Origin: Onchocerca volvulus
Taxonomy: Eukaryota; Nematoda; Chromadorea; Rhabditida; Onchocercidae
Assembly (NCBI GenBank): GCA_000499405.2
Contig: HG738137.1
Location: 8,941,609-9,005,608 of the forward strand
Length of the DNA: 64,000 bases
Direction: 5' to 3'
Shown here piece by piece: positions 37,622 through 50,353 of this stretch. A program made the position numbers and the translations under genes. A model generated the notes under the pieces. That model did not search any database. It saw nothing but the letters and a program-made list of their open reading frames with translations, and was not told the DNA's origin. The number at the start of each line of letters is the position of its first letter. Within the stretch, counting starts at the first letter, position 1.

Positions 37622-39637
37622 AACGATTCTTTTATCTTGCTTTCTTCTTTTTTATTTTTGCCAAACTTGGCATTTACTATAATATTCTTTAATTTTTGGG
37701 AATCCATTTTGTTACATAATTTAAATATAAAAAATTTGGAATTTTACAAACATTACTGGAACAAAATTTTTCTGATTTTGCATAATTCATTCAATGTGAA
37801 AGTAATAAACTAATGCAAAAAACTTCGCATGATAATGATTTCATGTGATAATCTTACATAATGATGATTTTCAAATGTTTTGGTTGTTCAATAACTAATC
37901 TTTAGATTAATGGAGCTTGTTATATTAAATTATATATGAGTATTTTGATTTCTCATTTGTCCTCGATTTACAAAATTTGTCAGATAATGAATCGAAGATG
38001 ATTAATTTTTGTATTTTAATTCGTTCATTTTTTTTTTTGAGATTTCTCTTAGAAAAAAAATAAAAAGTTAAGCTATATATAATTTTCACCATTTACATAA
38101 AAATTAATTTTTTTACCTTTTTTTTCGATTTTTAATATTTAATCTCATGATAATGTTTCAAATTTCGCATTATTTATGTAACTTAATATGAATTTTTATC
38201 AATCATCGTGTATTTTGCAAATTTCGTGATTGAAATATTGAAATATTTATCGCCTTCCAATTTACGGAATTTCCTTGATTTTTCATAATCTCTACGTAAC
38301 AATTAGATAAAACAAAAGCCTAAAAAAGATTTTTTCTATTTCCTTGCAAGTTTTTACTTACTTCATTCCTGCATAATTTTTACGTAAATAAACGTATGGT
38401 TCTAGAAATTAAAATTCTATTGATAATCTGAAATCGTAAATCTTAACCTTATTTCACTAAGATAACTTTTTCTTCTTTTTTATGAATTCATCGATTTTTC
38501 TTGAAAAAATGCGGAATTTTGTCTAAAAACTAATTATTTCAATGAAATTCAATCAATTTCAGGCCGAACAGTTTTAAAGAATTCAAAGAATTCGATTTTA
38601 AATGAATTCAAATGTCATCTAATGCTTACCAGATTTATTGATAATTAATTTTATAGAGATGGCAAAAGAAATAACGGGCACTTGAAATGATCGACATTTA
38701 TCCAAAAATCTGTCATTACATTGTCAAATTATCAAACCAAATGATTGCTCCAATTATTCGTAGCTAATTGAAGAAACATAAAGGTAATATCAAGGAAGTA
38801 AAAAGTTTAAAAAAATAGAAATTTTATCAATTTTCAGACATTTGACAAATGCATCATGTACAGAGCCAAAAAAAAAGAAAAAAACTTATCAATTAAATTA
38901 AATGTAACATAATGAAGAAATGCTATTTTTCCTATAGATATTGATATGATGTGATATGATAATAATATGAAGTTAGTAATGGTTAGATAACTTTATCACT
39001 TATACGCTTTGAATTATGTGTCTAAAAAAATGTGCAGTGCGTTGAAAAATTGAAAAGTACGCTTGAAAAAATTTAAAAACTTGATAATTGACAACTTTAT
39101 AGATTATTTTTGAATTTCAACTTGGCATTAATGCTTGAAAAGTCAATAATTTAGAAGTTAGTTATTAATTTTCGAATTATTATCATTGAATTATTGATTA
39201 TTGAATTTTGCTTACTGATCAATTAAGCTGATTGATAAAAAATTCCTGAAGCCTGTAAAAATAAAGATTATCAAAGCCTTAAAATGTAAATAAAAACAGA
39301 AAAAAATCAATATGCATGCAAATTGTTTTGATTCGCACGGAAAATTAATTAATTAAAAAAGAATTGCTAATTATCGATTGGGTTGAAATTTATAGATTTC
39401 AATCTCAATTTCACATTTCATGCTGCGCATTTCATTTGATATATTTATGAGAAAATAGCTGAATTTCTGAATTTCAATTTTCTCTTCATCTTTGGAATTT
39501 TATCTTTTTTTTTTTTTTTTTTAAATATCTTGATATCTCTTCTATAACAATGTATTTTTTTATGTATGATTTAAGAATTTCAAAAAAATTTATTCAAAAC
39601 AAATGACCTTAAATTTCGCACTAATTAATTTAATGAA
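37622..39637. other. Intergenic DNA between the GPCR and the transglutaminase-like gene
   Basis: Two convergent genes end here, so their 3' untranslated regions lie in it. I looked for coding exons on both strands and saw none beyond those assigned. Confidence 0.55.
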
Positions 39638-42600
39638 TTAATTGTATGCAAAGTAAGTACGCACATTTTTTAACTGATCACAATTAAGTACGGCAACAAT
39701 TTTTCTTTCGGTAAAATTTGTCCGCTTTATGGCATTCGTTATAACAGATAAAGTTTTATAAGCTTCGATAGACCTGAAAATGTTCGTTTACTTTGATATT
39801 TTTCAAATTTTTTCCTCATTCTCGAAACGTTCCTCGAGATTTAATTGAAAATTAATCAAATTATTGAAGACTGGTGTGAATTAGTTAAATTTTTGCAAGA
39901 TATAATGACGAAAGAAAAATTGTTCGAAATTAAATAAATAATATTTTGAAATTAAGTTATTAAATTGTATTATTCAGTTCGAAATCTTGATACTAAGTTC
40001 TTGGATTAAATTATTAAAAATCAGTTCAGTTATAAATATAATAACCTAATTTATTCAAATAACAATTATCAAAATATTATGTATCAACAAATATGAATGA
40101 GGATTGATGCATATAAAAAACAACTTTTCTTACTAACAATCTAATAATTTAATTTAATACCTGATTCCAAATTATTATTTATTTAATAATTCGATAATTG
40201 TTTTAAAAATTAGGCAATATTTTCATTTTTAAAACAGTATTTTAAAATTAAACATTTTAAAACTAAATGAACAATATTTTGAAATTAAGTTATTAAAGCT
40301 AAATTATTAAACTTGAAGCCTTAAATTAAGTTATTTAATTATATACTACTAACCCACATAATATCGGTGAATCGTGAAATCGTAATCCGGTACCGTCGAT
40401 TCTAATTTCACAATTTGTAAGTGAAATGTTTGTTGAATTTATCATCGAAATTTGAAATTGTTCGTCATCAGCAGCTATCGAATCTTTTTGTGGAACCTGA
40501 AATATAATAACGAATTCATCAAATTTATTATTGGATTTCAACAACACTGAAAATTTTATCGAAAAATGATGAATTTGAAATTATCTTTTTTTAATGGTTG
40601 CAAAATTTAACTCCTTAACTTTGAAAATTGCTTAAGCTTGAACTAAATTAATGGACTAAAAATTCCCAATAAATAAGCAAATTATTTTCCTTTGTGTCGA
40701 TTTATTTTTTCAAAACTTTGATTTAATACTTCAAAATGTTCGAACAAATATTTCATAAAATTTTAAGGTCTCAAAATGTTTTGAAACTTTCAATGTTTCT
40801 AATTGTCTTAAAAAAAAGTTTTGGAAAAAGTTTTAAGAAAACTAACTTTTTCAATTGACAATACAGGTTTCAAAAGTGTGAGTACTTGTTCGGTATAAAA
40901 TCGCTCATTAGTATGTAAAAATTTTACAAATGCCATTATAGAAATATTCCAATCTTCAGTAAACATATCACGGAAATAATTAGCTGGCACGGTAAATTCC
41001 ATTTTTTGATCCAAAATAATTCGAGATAATTAGTAGAACAATTAAAGAGTAATTAATTAAGTCGGGATTGTAAGAGGATAATTAAAGAAGGAATTTTTTC
41101 TTATGCAAAAAATTATTTCTATTTTTGTTTGGCAATTAAATATTCTCAATTTTGCTTAAAAACTAAAAAAATTTAATTATCAAACAATTTCTTTCAATTA
41201 TATAACTTCAAAATATTATCACTTTTCTTTCAAATTATTTCAATCAAATCATTTTGACATTTACTTCTTGACCTATTTTAAGAGAAATATCTTTTATTTG
41301 AACTTTAATCATATCCTTCTGATAACGGCTATAAAAAGCTTCGATAGAATTTGATCGAAATGGAAATAATTGAAATAAGTATCAATAAAAATGAAATAAT
41401 TATCGCATTATCAGCATACTTTGTTTTGACTGTATGATAAGAGATTTCTCGATAAGATAAATATGTGTAATGACCAATCCTGTATAACTTGTTAAATCAA
41501 TTTGGATTTGCGCATTAATTGTTTGTTCAGATAATGAATTATTTGTAATTGTTAGATATCCATTAATTGGTTCATCAATACTGATCTGTAAAAGCACTCA
41601 TTAATAGATAATTGTAATTAAATGAGATAATTAAGGAATTAAATAAAATGATGAAAAAAAAATTAAGTTAAGTAGCTTACAATGATAAAAAGGTGAATAA
41701 TAAAAAAAACGATAAAATTGCAAAATTTCTCAAATACTTTTTTTTTTGGAACATTTATGAAAATAATTAAATTTAAAAACTTGTTTGATTGAAATATTAT
41801 CAATTGTTTGTGCGACATCTGATAAAATTTGATAATTGCATCCGATAGCTGATAAAATTCTAATATTATATGAATAAATTTTCCGATGAAATCATTAAAC
41901 TCGACGTATTATACCAGTCATACTTTAATCTTACAAGAACTTGATTTCTCGAAAAATCGATTTTTCAAACAAATTCGCAAGTAACAATTACTTTCAATAG
42001 CAAGAACAAAATAAATGATAGCATCAGAAATTATTAATTTCGAAAATTAAATTTCAAGAAATCCTCAAATAATCTTCAAAACTTCTCCTTCATTCTCTTC
42101 AAATCGTAACTAACATTTTGAAAATTGTTTAAATTTAATTCAACATTGCCAATTCGTTCTCCTTCATTTAACAATGACAAACGTTTGCTCTCTTCCGATG
42201 ATAAATTCAAGTTTGTTTGTTGTTTATAATTCATTGTAACATCAAAATCATCATTCATTGTTGCGATGATAAGTTTGTTTGATATTCTGAAGTAAACAAA
42301 TAAAAAATTAGTTTGTTTACTTTCGTTTTTTTTTTTTAACTAAATTTTAAAATTTAATACCGGATAAAATGATATACAAAACTGAAGATATGACGGGAAC
42401 ATAAATCAACTAAATAACATGACTAGTCCTGCTAAAGGATTTTTTGATTTTAAAAAAAAAATTTTTTTTATTTATTTAATTTAAATTTTTTAATTTTTCA
42501 ACTGGTTCAACTCAAATTTTTATTTTTCTTCTTCGCTTTTTTGAACTTACGCGGCTTAAATTTTTTAATTTTTTGTTTTATAATTTATCGGACTTGCGAT

Positions 42601-45600
42601 TTTCAATTTTTTTTTTCATTTTTTAACTTGATAACTCTGAAGCAACAACTTTTATCTATTATCATCTTTTTCTTGAATAATGAATTTTTTAGCTGATAAG
42701 TATCTGATATTGAAATAATCTAGTATTATCAGTACTTTTATATTAATAATTTAATAATGTTAGATATTGCTTGAAAATAATAATTACTTGCATAATAATT
42801 AATTATTTCCAATATTTCAGGATTTTTTTTTTTTGCAAATAAACTTGAATACAATAATTCTAAAATATAAAGCGAAATATATGTATTTTTCATTGATATT
42901 TTGTGAAAATAAATTATGTAAAGTTTTATAAACATTTAAAAATGACAGTAAAAAATTAACAAATTGAAACTTTACAATTGAAAAATATTTCTAACAAATT
43001 AAAACTTACTTTTTTCCAAGTTTTTTAGAATATGCGAAAATTGGATTATGTGTTACTGGATCACGATAATAATAATTACAAATAATACTAGCATTTAACA
43101 TTTCGTAAATTTGTTGTCCAAAATATTCGTCCACATTTTGTCGTTTTGCTTTTTCATCATCATTTTTAATTCGTCGTACCGGAAATAATCCTAATAATTC
43201 GTCATATTCTGGAATTAAAAATATAAATAATTATATTTTGAATTTGTACAAAATAATTTTCGTCCTTCTATTTCACAAAAGGGAAATAAGAATTTTTTTT
43301 TTAAATGTTAAATTTTTCGAAAATATAAATAAAATCTTAATATATGATCGAAGTTGCGAATTTTTATTCAACAAAAACGCATTAAAGTTTCGAATTTTAA
43401 ATTAACATACAAAGTGAAACAAATTTCGAATATGATGATTAAAGTTTAAATCAACAATATGACTGAAATAAAATCTTAAGTTCGGTTAAAGTCTCAAATT
43501 TTATTTCATTTTGGAAAATTGAATTAAATTTGAAATTATCCACCTATCAAATATCTTATCATCAATTGATGATAGGTTGGAACATAGCACTGATATGCTG
43601 AGGTGGATTTAATTTTTCAAATGAAAACTTTTCTTCCTAAAAAATTACAACCTTTTATAGTTGGAGTAGCATCACAAATATGCCATTCACTTTCATTCTT
43701 TTTTAATATTTTTGATTGAAGCCATAATTCATTCCAAATATGATAATGCCATATCTGCAATTTTAAAAATAAAATTTGATTTTCTTCAATTCAAAACCTT
43801 GTCGATAGGTTCAAATTTTTATGCATGTCTATTTGGAATTAATTAGACTAATTAATGAGGTAATTAAATTGAAAAAGAATTAATAAAACAAGAAAATTAC
43901 ACGTCAGATCAGTTTGACTAATAAGCGATGTGGTTGAAGAAAGAAAAAGTTTATTTTTTTAAAGTTTATTTTCTTCAAAATTTATTCTCCTAAAATTTTC
44001 CTTTTTTACATATTTGGTATCTGTTATCATACTAATCATCATCTTATCGATATTTCATTTCTACCTTTTTTTATTAATTAAATTTCACCCTCCTGTGAAT
44101 TTATTATTAACTTTTTATACCTTAAATTATTAATCTCATTTAAAATATTTTGTGTAATTTATGTTTCTTTGTCTTAATATCTGTTAATTTATGCAAATAT
44201 GTGCCACTTTAACTGGTCATCAATTATTAAAGAAAAACATACGGAAACATAGAATAAATTTGCGGTAAAAGTATTAATATACACAATTTCGAATAAATTA
44301 GCAAATTGATTAGTAAAATTAATTTAGCAAATTGATTAAATTAATTAATTGTCACAGTTTCGCAATAACTATTACCATGAAATCATAATTTCACTATCAA
44401 ATCATGATATGGTATCATTGTTAATATAATATGAAATTATGATAATGGTATTACTATTGTATGATATGATATGATAAAGTATGAAATAACAAACATACAG
44501 TATCTTTGCTTTTTTCAGCGAGCATATCGTTTATCATATCTAACTTTATCAATGTGCCATTTTCAATTTTTGGAGCAAAATTATAAATAGTTACTATACG
44601 ACATGGAATTCCAATACATCGACAAACTACAATTTCATTTTTTAAGTTTCCTTTCCAAAATTTTCATTTCTTAAATTCTAATTGAAATATATAGAAAATT
44701 AAAGTTCCATTCTTTAAATTTCAGTTGAAATATACGAAAAAATTGGGTGAACAAATCGAACCGATGAAGAAAACTTAAACAATTAGAGAATATCTTAATT
44801 TCTCGTTAATTGAATTAAAATTTATTGCGTAATAAACCCACGTACTTGACGTGAGAAGACCAGCGTAACACCATGATTGTCCGTAACCAATTCTGTTACC
44901 CATTCTTCTATAAGTTGTCATAATTTCTTTACTTCCGGTCCAAGCACTAGGTAAAATTTCATTTTCATGAATACATCGTTGAAAATCATCCCATTTAACA
45001 TCCAGTATAAATTTATTAATCTAAAAAATTCTAATTAGAAATTTGAAAATTCCACAAAAACAGAGAAAGTAATGAAGTGAGTAAATTTAATTGTTAAATA
45101 AAATTTCATTAATCTAATCATGATTTAAAATAATTTATTTTTAATTCAAGTTAATGATGGAATCAAATAATTTATATTTTACTACCAGTATAAATTTTAC
45201 CTTATTGTAAATTTACTAAATTAGAAAATTCTAATTTGAAAATTGAGAGTTTAACAGAACAATGGAAATAATCAATTAAATAGACTGGAATCTTTAAAAT
45301 AATTTATTTTAATTCAAATTAATGATGGAATCAAATAATTTATATTTAACTGCCAATATAAATTTGACCCTATTGTAAATTTACTAAATTAGAAAATTTT
45401 AATTTAAAAATTGAAAATTCAACAAAACACTGGAAATAGTGAATTAAATAGATTGGAATCTTAAATAAAATTTAATTTTAATTTCAATTCATTTTTTATC
45501 TAACTCAATAAATTGGAACTAAATAATCTGTAGATTATTTATTAAAAAAATTCGTACTTACAGCTGTAGCAATTGCTTTAACAATTGCAAAACTAGATCC

Positions 45601-48600
45601 AAATTCGTTCATTTTCAGTAGATTATTTTTCAAACATAGTTCGAGCAAATGTAGCATCGTATTCATGCAAATAGCACTAAATTGTCCCAGAAGCCAAGCA
45701 TCCTTCTGATTCCATTTACGTATCATTGCCAATTCGTTCAATATATATTCATCCAATTCTATTTCATTTGGATAATAAGTTTCATCATCTAAAAAAGAAA
45801 CAAAAAGAAAGAAATTTTCTTTTTTTATGCAATAATATTTAAGTAGAATTTGCTATTTTTGTGAATTTTTTAACACGTAATATTGAAAGATAGCAATTAT
45901 CGATTAACTTAATTTATAACAAATGAATTACAAAACTGCAAACCTTTATGCCATGGATTGAACAATATGCATAAATATTTAATGCATGAATTTGATGTTT
46001 CATCGTATCGTGCAATCATTTGCCAAAGACCGATCGGAATATTAGTTGGTGTTACTATCTAAATAAATTATCTTTTTTATTGCTTTGATCAATAATTTTG
46101 ATTTTGTTAATTGAAAGTAATGATTTGAAAAGTCAAAAATAATAGTCAAAAGCAATGATAACTTTTGATAAAATTAATCACTGGTGTATAGTTTTAATTT
46201 TAGTGAAATTATAATGAAATCAATCAATAATAGCATCTTTAACTATTATGAAGCAAATGTGCAATTACAGAAGTAAAAAGTACTTCAAATAATGCTGTAT
46301 TTAATGTTAAAATTTTATATGTCGCATGCCAATTCCATTTTGATATCTCAATCGAAGAGTTATATTTTACAGCCGAAATTGTAATCTCGTAATTTGCTAA
46401 TTCTGAAATTTATAAATGAATGATGATGATAGCATACAAATATCAAAATCAAAAATTGAAAAAAGAAAGGTCGGAAAAATTCAATTCCATTGAATTCTAT
46501 TGAATTCTTACCAATAAATTAATCTTAGTTTTAGACAGTAATTAATTAGTTCAGGTAGTAATTAGGACTTAAAACGACAATAATCAATATGTCGCATCTT
46601 TAAATATCACGATAATTCACCCTTTTGGCCATAAAAACTTCAATGTAAAATTCATGCAATAACTAGAAAAGCTTATCCATTATAATTATCAAGTTATCAT
46701 TTGTAAAAAAAACTGGAAAAAGTTTCAATTAAATGAAATGTACCATTTTTGAAGAGAATTAAAAGATTGCTCAGAATTTGAGGATCATTATTATATTGGA
46801 AAATGAAAAATATTGATGATCCGCGTCGGCAAATTTCTATTGGTTTATTATCAGTTGTTATCAATCGTTCAAAGGCAAATGTGTGATTAATTTTACAAAT
46901 ATCATCCGTTTTCATAGTTATTAAAGTTTGAAAATCATCCGATAAGGCGTCATTTCTTCGGATTTTTTCTAAAAATCAAATGCTTTTGTCGTATTTCACT
47001 GTGAAAAATGTCTCAAAAATCTTTTACAGTAATTTTTTATTATATTTCACGTTTCAGAATTAGATTATCGATCAAATTTTACATCAATCAAATATCGATC
47101 AAGCCGACCACATTATCGATCAAATTGGGTTTTTCTTTTTGCCTTAACGATTTCTTATGCATTGAGAAACTGTAAATTTCGAGAACGAAGGATATTTTTA
47201 AAATTTCTTATACATTTAGAAGCAAAAAAAAAAAAAAAAAAAGCGGAAATCCCACATTTTTTGATAATACAATAATTTTGATAAGATATATGAAAATATT
47301 TACAAAAATTTTGATTTTATAATTTCAAAATTATGATTAACAATTTTTTAATAATTGATCAAACTGTCAACTATATGATTATTTTCGAATAATAACACTT
47401 ACCACTGGTGATAATTTTTGATTTGATCGAAGTATCTATTTGCGTTTTTACCGTAAGATTCATTTTTGATTGTAATTCAGAATCCGAGGAAATTAACGTT
47501 TTTGTTTGAATTCGTTCAGATGCATCCTGTTTCATTTTTGGAATATCGGCGATAGCTGAAGGAATATTACTGGTTGTTTCAGAAAAGTTTTTAGTTTCTA
47601 ATTTTTCAAATTTTTTACTTATTGTTGGATCGGATCGGATTCGAATGATTCCTTTGTCAAAATTTTGTTTTGAAACATCTTCATCGAATTTACGAGAAGG
47701 TGATTCGTAAATTTTTAGTATCATCCAACATGGTTTCTTTGGTTTTTTATTGCTATCAGAAATGTTGATTATTGTCGGTTTCAGATTCTTCGGATTTCGA
47801 ATATATACTTCGGCAGTGATAGTTTCACGTTTCCGACCACTGTAAAGTGATGATTCTTTTTTCGAAGATTCTTCAGGAGCAGAAGTAATTCTTTCGACAG
47901 ATGTGGTAGCATTTTCTAATGATCTATCCGGTTCTTCGTGTCTATTTTCCGTTTTTCCGGAAATATGAAAAATTTGTGAAGCAGGAAAAGTTCCAAATTT
48001 AGCATCTTTTCGATCAACGAGCGGTTGAATGGTATAATCAGTTAAGATTTCATGAGAATATAATGGCAATAGCTCTGGACTAAGTTTATGCTCTGAAAAT
48101 TAGCATATAATCTGTAAAGATTAATTAAAATTGAATTTAAATTAACATCAATCATATTTAAACACAAACAATATGCATGAATATGGTAAATGTAATGAAT
48201 ATTTAAGTATATAATTGATATTAATAAGTAAATATGAATGAGCAAATGAGCAAACATTTCAAATTATTTTAAATTAAAAATTTAAATTGTAGTTGAAAAT
48301 ATCAATATTTCATACTAATTAATTAATTATTACACTATATAAACATGTGAATAGAAAATTAAAGAAAAAAACATAAAAATAATCATTTGATAATTCTTTC
48401 ATGTAAAAACACATATTTATTCACCAGTATTTTTATTAATTTGAATAATTTTTCAATTTAATAATATTTCATTTTGCAAATTTTATTTTATAATATAATA
48501 AATGATTGGACCAAATCTTCTTATCCAATTTTTTTAAATTAATTTATTCATATATGAATAATTACATAAATTTTCATATAATTTATTACAGTAATAAATT

Positions 48601-50353
48601 ACAGTAAACGATTATTGAAACGAATTCATCCTAAAAACAATTGCTATAATCAAAAAAAGCCAAGGTTGAAAATCAAAAAAACACAACCTATGTCAGTTGA
48701 AATTACTTCATTCTTTGATATACTCGTATCGCCAATAATTAATTCTAAATTTTCGGAAATTTTTCGTAAGCTATCTCGGATTTGACGTAATTCGGCAATA
48801 AATTTTGATTCACCACTATTGACCTTATTGCTAATATCAATCGATGGAGTATTATCGACATTTTGTGAAATTGTTTGAGAAATTATCTTATCACCCTGCT
48901 TATCAAATAAATTATGATCAATTTGTGAAGACTCTGATTTTTGTGAATATTTTTCTAACTTATTATTGTTTTGGAATTTTTTTTTATGCCAATAAGCTGC
49001 AATTTTTTTAATTCCGGATTGTTGCGTTTTTCCATCTAAACTTTTTCCAATCTCGGAATTTTTTTTTGAAATAATTTCAAACTGTTTCTTCTTATTTGAT
49101 GCTAAATTTTCGTCGTATTCTTTCTTTCGATGCTTCAACAACGCTAATCCTTCCATCAGTGTATCATGTCCAGTTTCATGTCGATTTTCATTTAAAATTA
49201 AGTTTTTCTCCAACTGTTTTTTTGGCAATTCAAATTCATCAAATATCTTTGCAGATGATAAACCTGAAGAATTGCTTCCATCATCTATTTTAGGAATTGT
49301 TGATAGCGAATTCGTTTGACCATCGATTTTAGCAATCGTTGATAGCGAATTCGTTCGATCATCGATTTTAGGAATCGTTGGCATAAACAACGGTATTTCG
49401 TCAAATTCACTGCATATATGTTTTGAAATGGTATCATCGTAAGTATCGGATACGATTCTCGAATCAGTTGATTTGTCATGCGTCTCTTTTACGATTACTG
49501 GATTTTCGCTAATTTCACTTTTTTCATTCGGAATCTCATGCAAATATTCCATTTCTGATAAATAATATTCCTTAACCGATCGATATTTCTTGGTCTTAAT
49601 AGCTGGAACAATTTTTAACAAACGAGCTCGGAATGGTCCATAATAAGGAACATCTGATGCTTTCCGAGATTCATTGATATCGATAGGTACATCATTGCTA
49701 TCAGTGGCATTATCAATTTGAAAATTAGGCGAATTTTTTGTGGCTAATTTGGAAACAGACGCCATTGGCCTAGTCTTTCTAAACTTCATTGATGGAGTAA
49801 TTTTTATCTTACGAGCTCGAAATGGCCCGTAATAAGGAACATCTAGTGCTTTTCGAGATTCATTATAATGGAAAGGTAAATTATTGGAATCACTGGCTTT
49901 ATCAACTTGGAAATCAGTCGAATCTTTTGTGGCTAATTTGGAAACGAACTTCATCGGTATGACACGAACCGTCCTAAGATTTTCCGAATTTTTCGCATAT
50001 TGATGATCTGTTGTATCTAAATATTTGCGACGATTTTGAATTGTTTCACTATGATTATAGCCGCGATAGCGTTGCAAATTACGATAACAACTTTTAAAGC
50101 TATGACAACGACGTTGTTGATTGCGTCGCTTAAGGTCATTACGAAGCCAAAGCCTCAATGGAAATAATGTCATATAATCGCTGAATCCACCACAATAATC
50201 CGTTGATTTTTGCCATTGTTGCGATGCTGATTGCACTGCAAATTGTCGCTCATCGTCGCAGTGACAAATATCTTCGTGTGTCATACGTCGCCGATATTCG
50301 CTACTATCCAATTCATTTGTTTCCTTCCATTCTTCTTCATTTTGAGTAAACAT
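39638..50353 (-). CDS. Transglutaminase-fold protein with Ser at the catalytic Cys and a long N-terminal extension
   Basis: Fifteen minus-strand exons: 50353-48688, 48092-47403, 46968-46744, 46402-46269, 46058-45944, 45788-45562, 45020-44846, 44626-44499, 43754-43652, 43208-43010, 42286-42115, 41585-41420, 41013-40847, 40496-40354 and 39773-39638; about 1481 residues. Residues 1-785 are a polar, low-complexity extension with two 63-residue repeats. The remaining ~695 residues follow the transglutaminase layout: N-terminal sandwich (ICRRG), core (LFNPW, DEYILNE, AWTGS, YGQSWCYAG, RCIGIPCRIVT, HIWNELW, CDATP) and two barrels (SYTGLVI; ISLTNCEIRIDGTG). The catalytic Cys is Ser1068; His1125, Asp1148 and Trp1029 are kept, with Ser-His and His-Asp spacing of 57 and 23 (58 and 23 in human TG2). 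Transamidase activity is therefore probably lost, as in erythrocyte band 4.2, though this is inference. Exon 13 has no AG acceptor where the alignment needs one. ATG follows an acceptor directly. Confidence 0.93.
45003..45480. repeat. Three diverged direct repeats in a transglutaminase-gene intron, one overlapping an exon edge
   Basis: Units of about 165-170 bp are repeated: AAAATAATTTATTTTTAATTC at 45127 recurs at 45296, and the following CCAGTATAAATTT...AAATTAGAAAATTCTAAT block at about 45186 recurs at about 45352. The first, most diverged unit (from 45003) overlaps the 5' edge of exon 7 (ends at 45020) and its acceptor, so intron sequence seems to have arisen by repeated duplication of an exon-intron boundary. 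Confidence 0.75.
49260..49945 (-). repeat. Coding repeats in the N-terminal extension of the transglutaminase-like protein
   Basis: Two kinds. First, a 63-residue unit (residues 138-200 and 201-263; DNA from 49942 and 49753) with conserved SKLATK, then NESRKA, then DVPYYGPFRAR. Second, a run of three ~12-residue units (about 49395-49262) built on TIPKIDDRTNSLS, TIAKIDGQTNSLS and TIPKIDDGSNSSG. They suggest a linear-motif or structural extension and do not belong to any domain I recognise. Confidence 0.9.

Noticed and set aside
49096..49293. Plus-strand frame of 65 codons
   Set aside because: Antisense of the large first exon of the transglutaminase-like gene, whose frame fits phase and continues.
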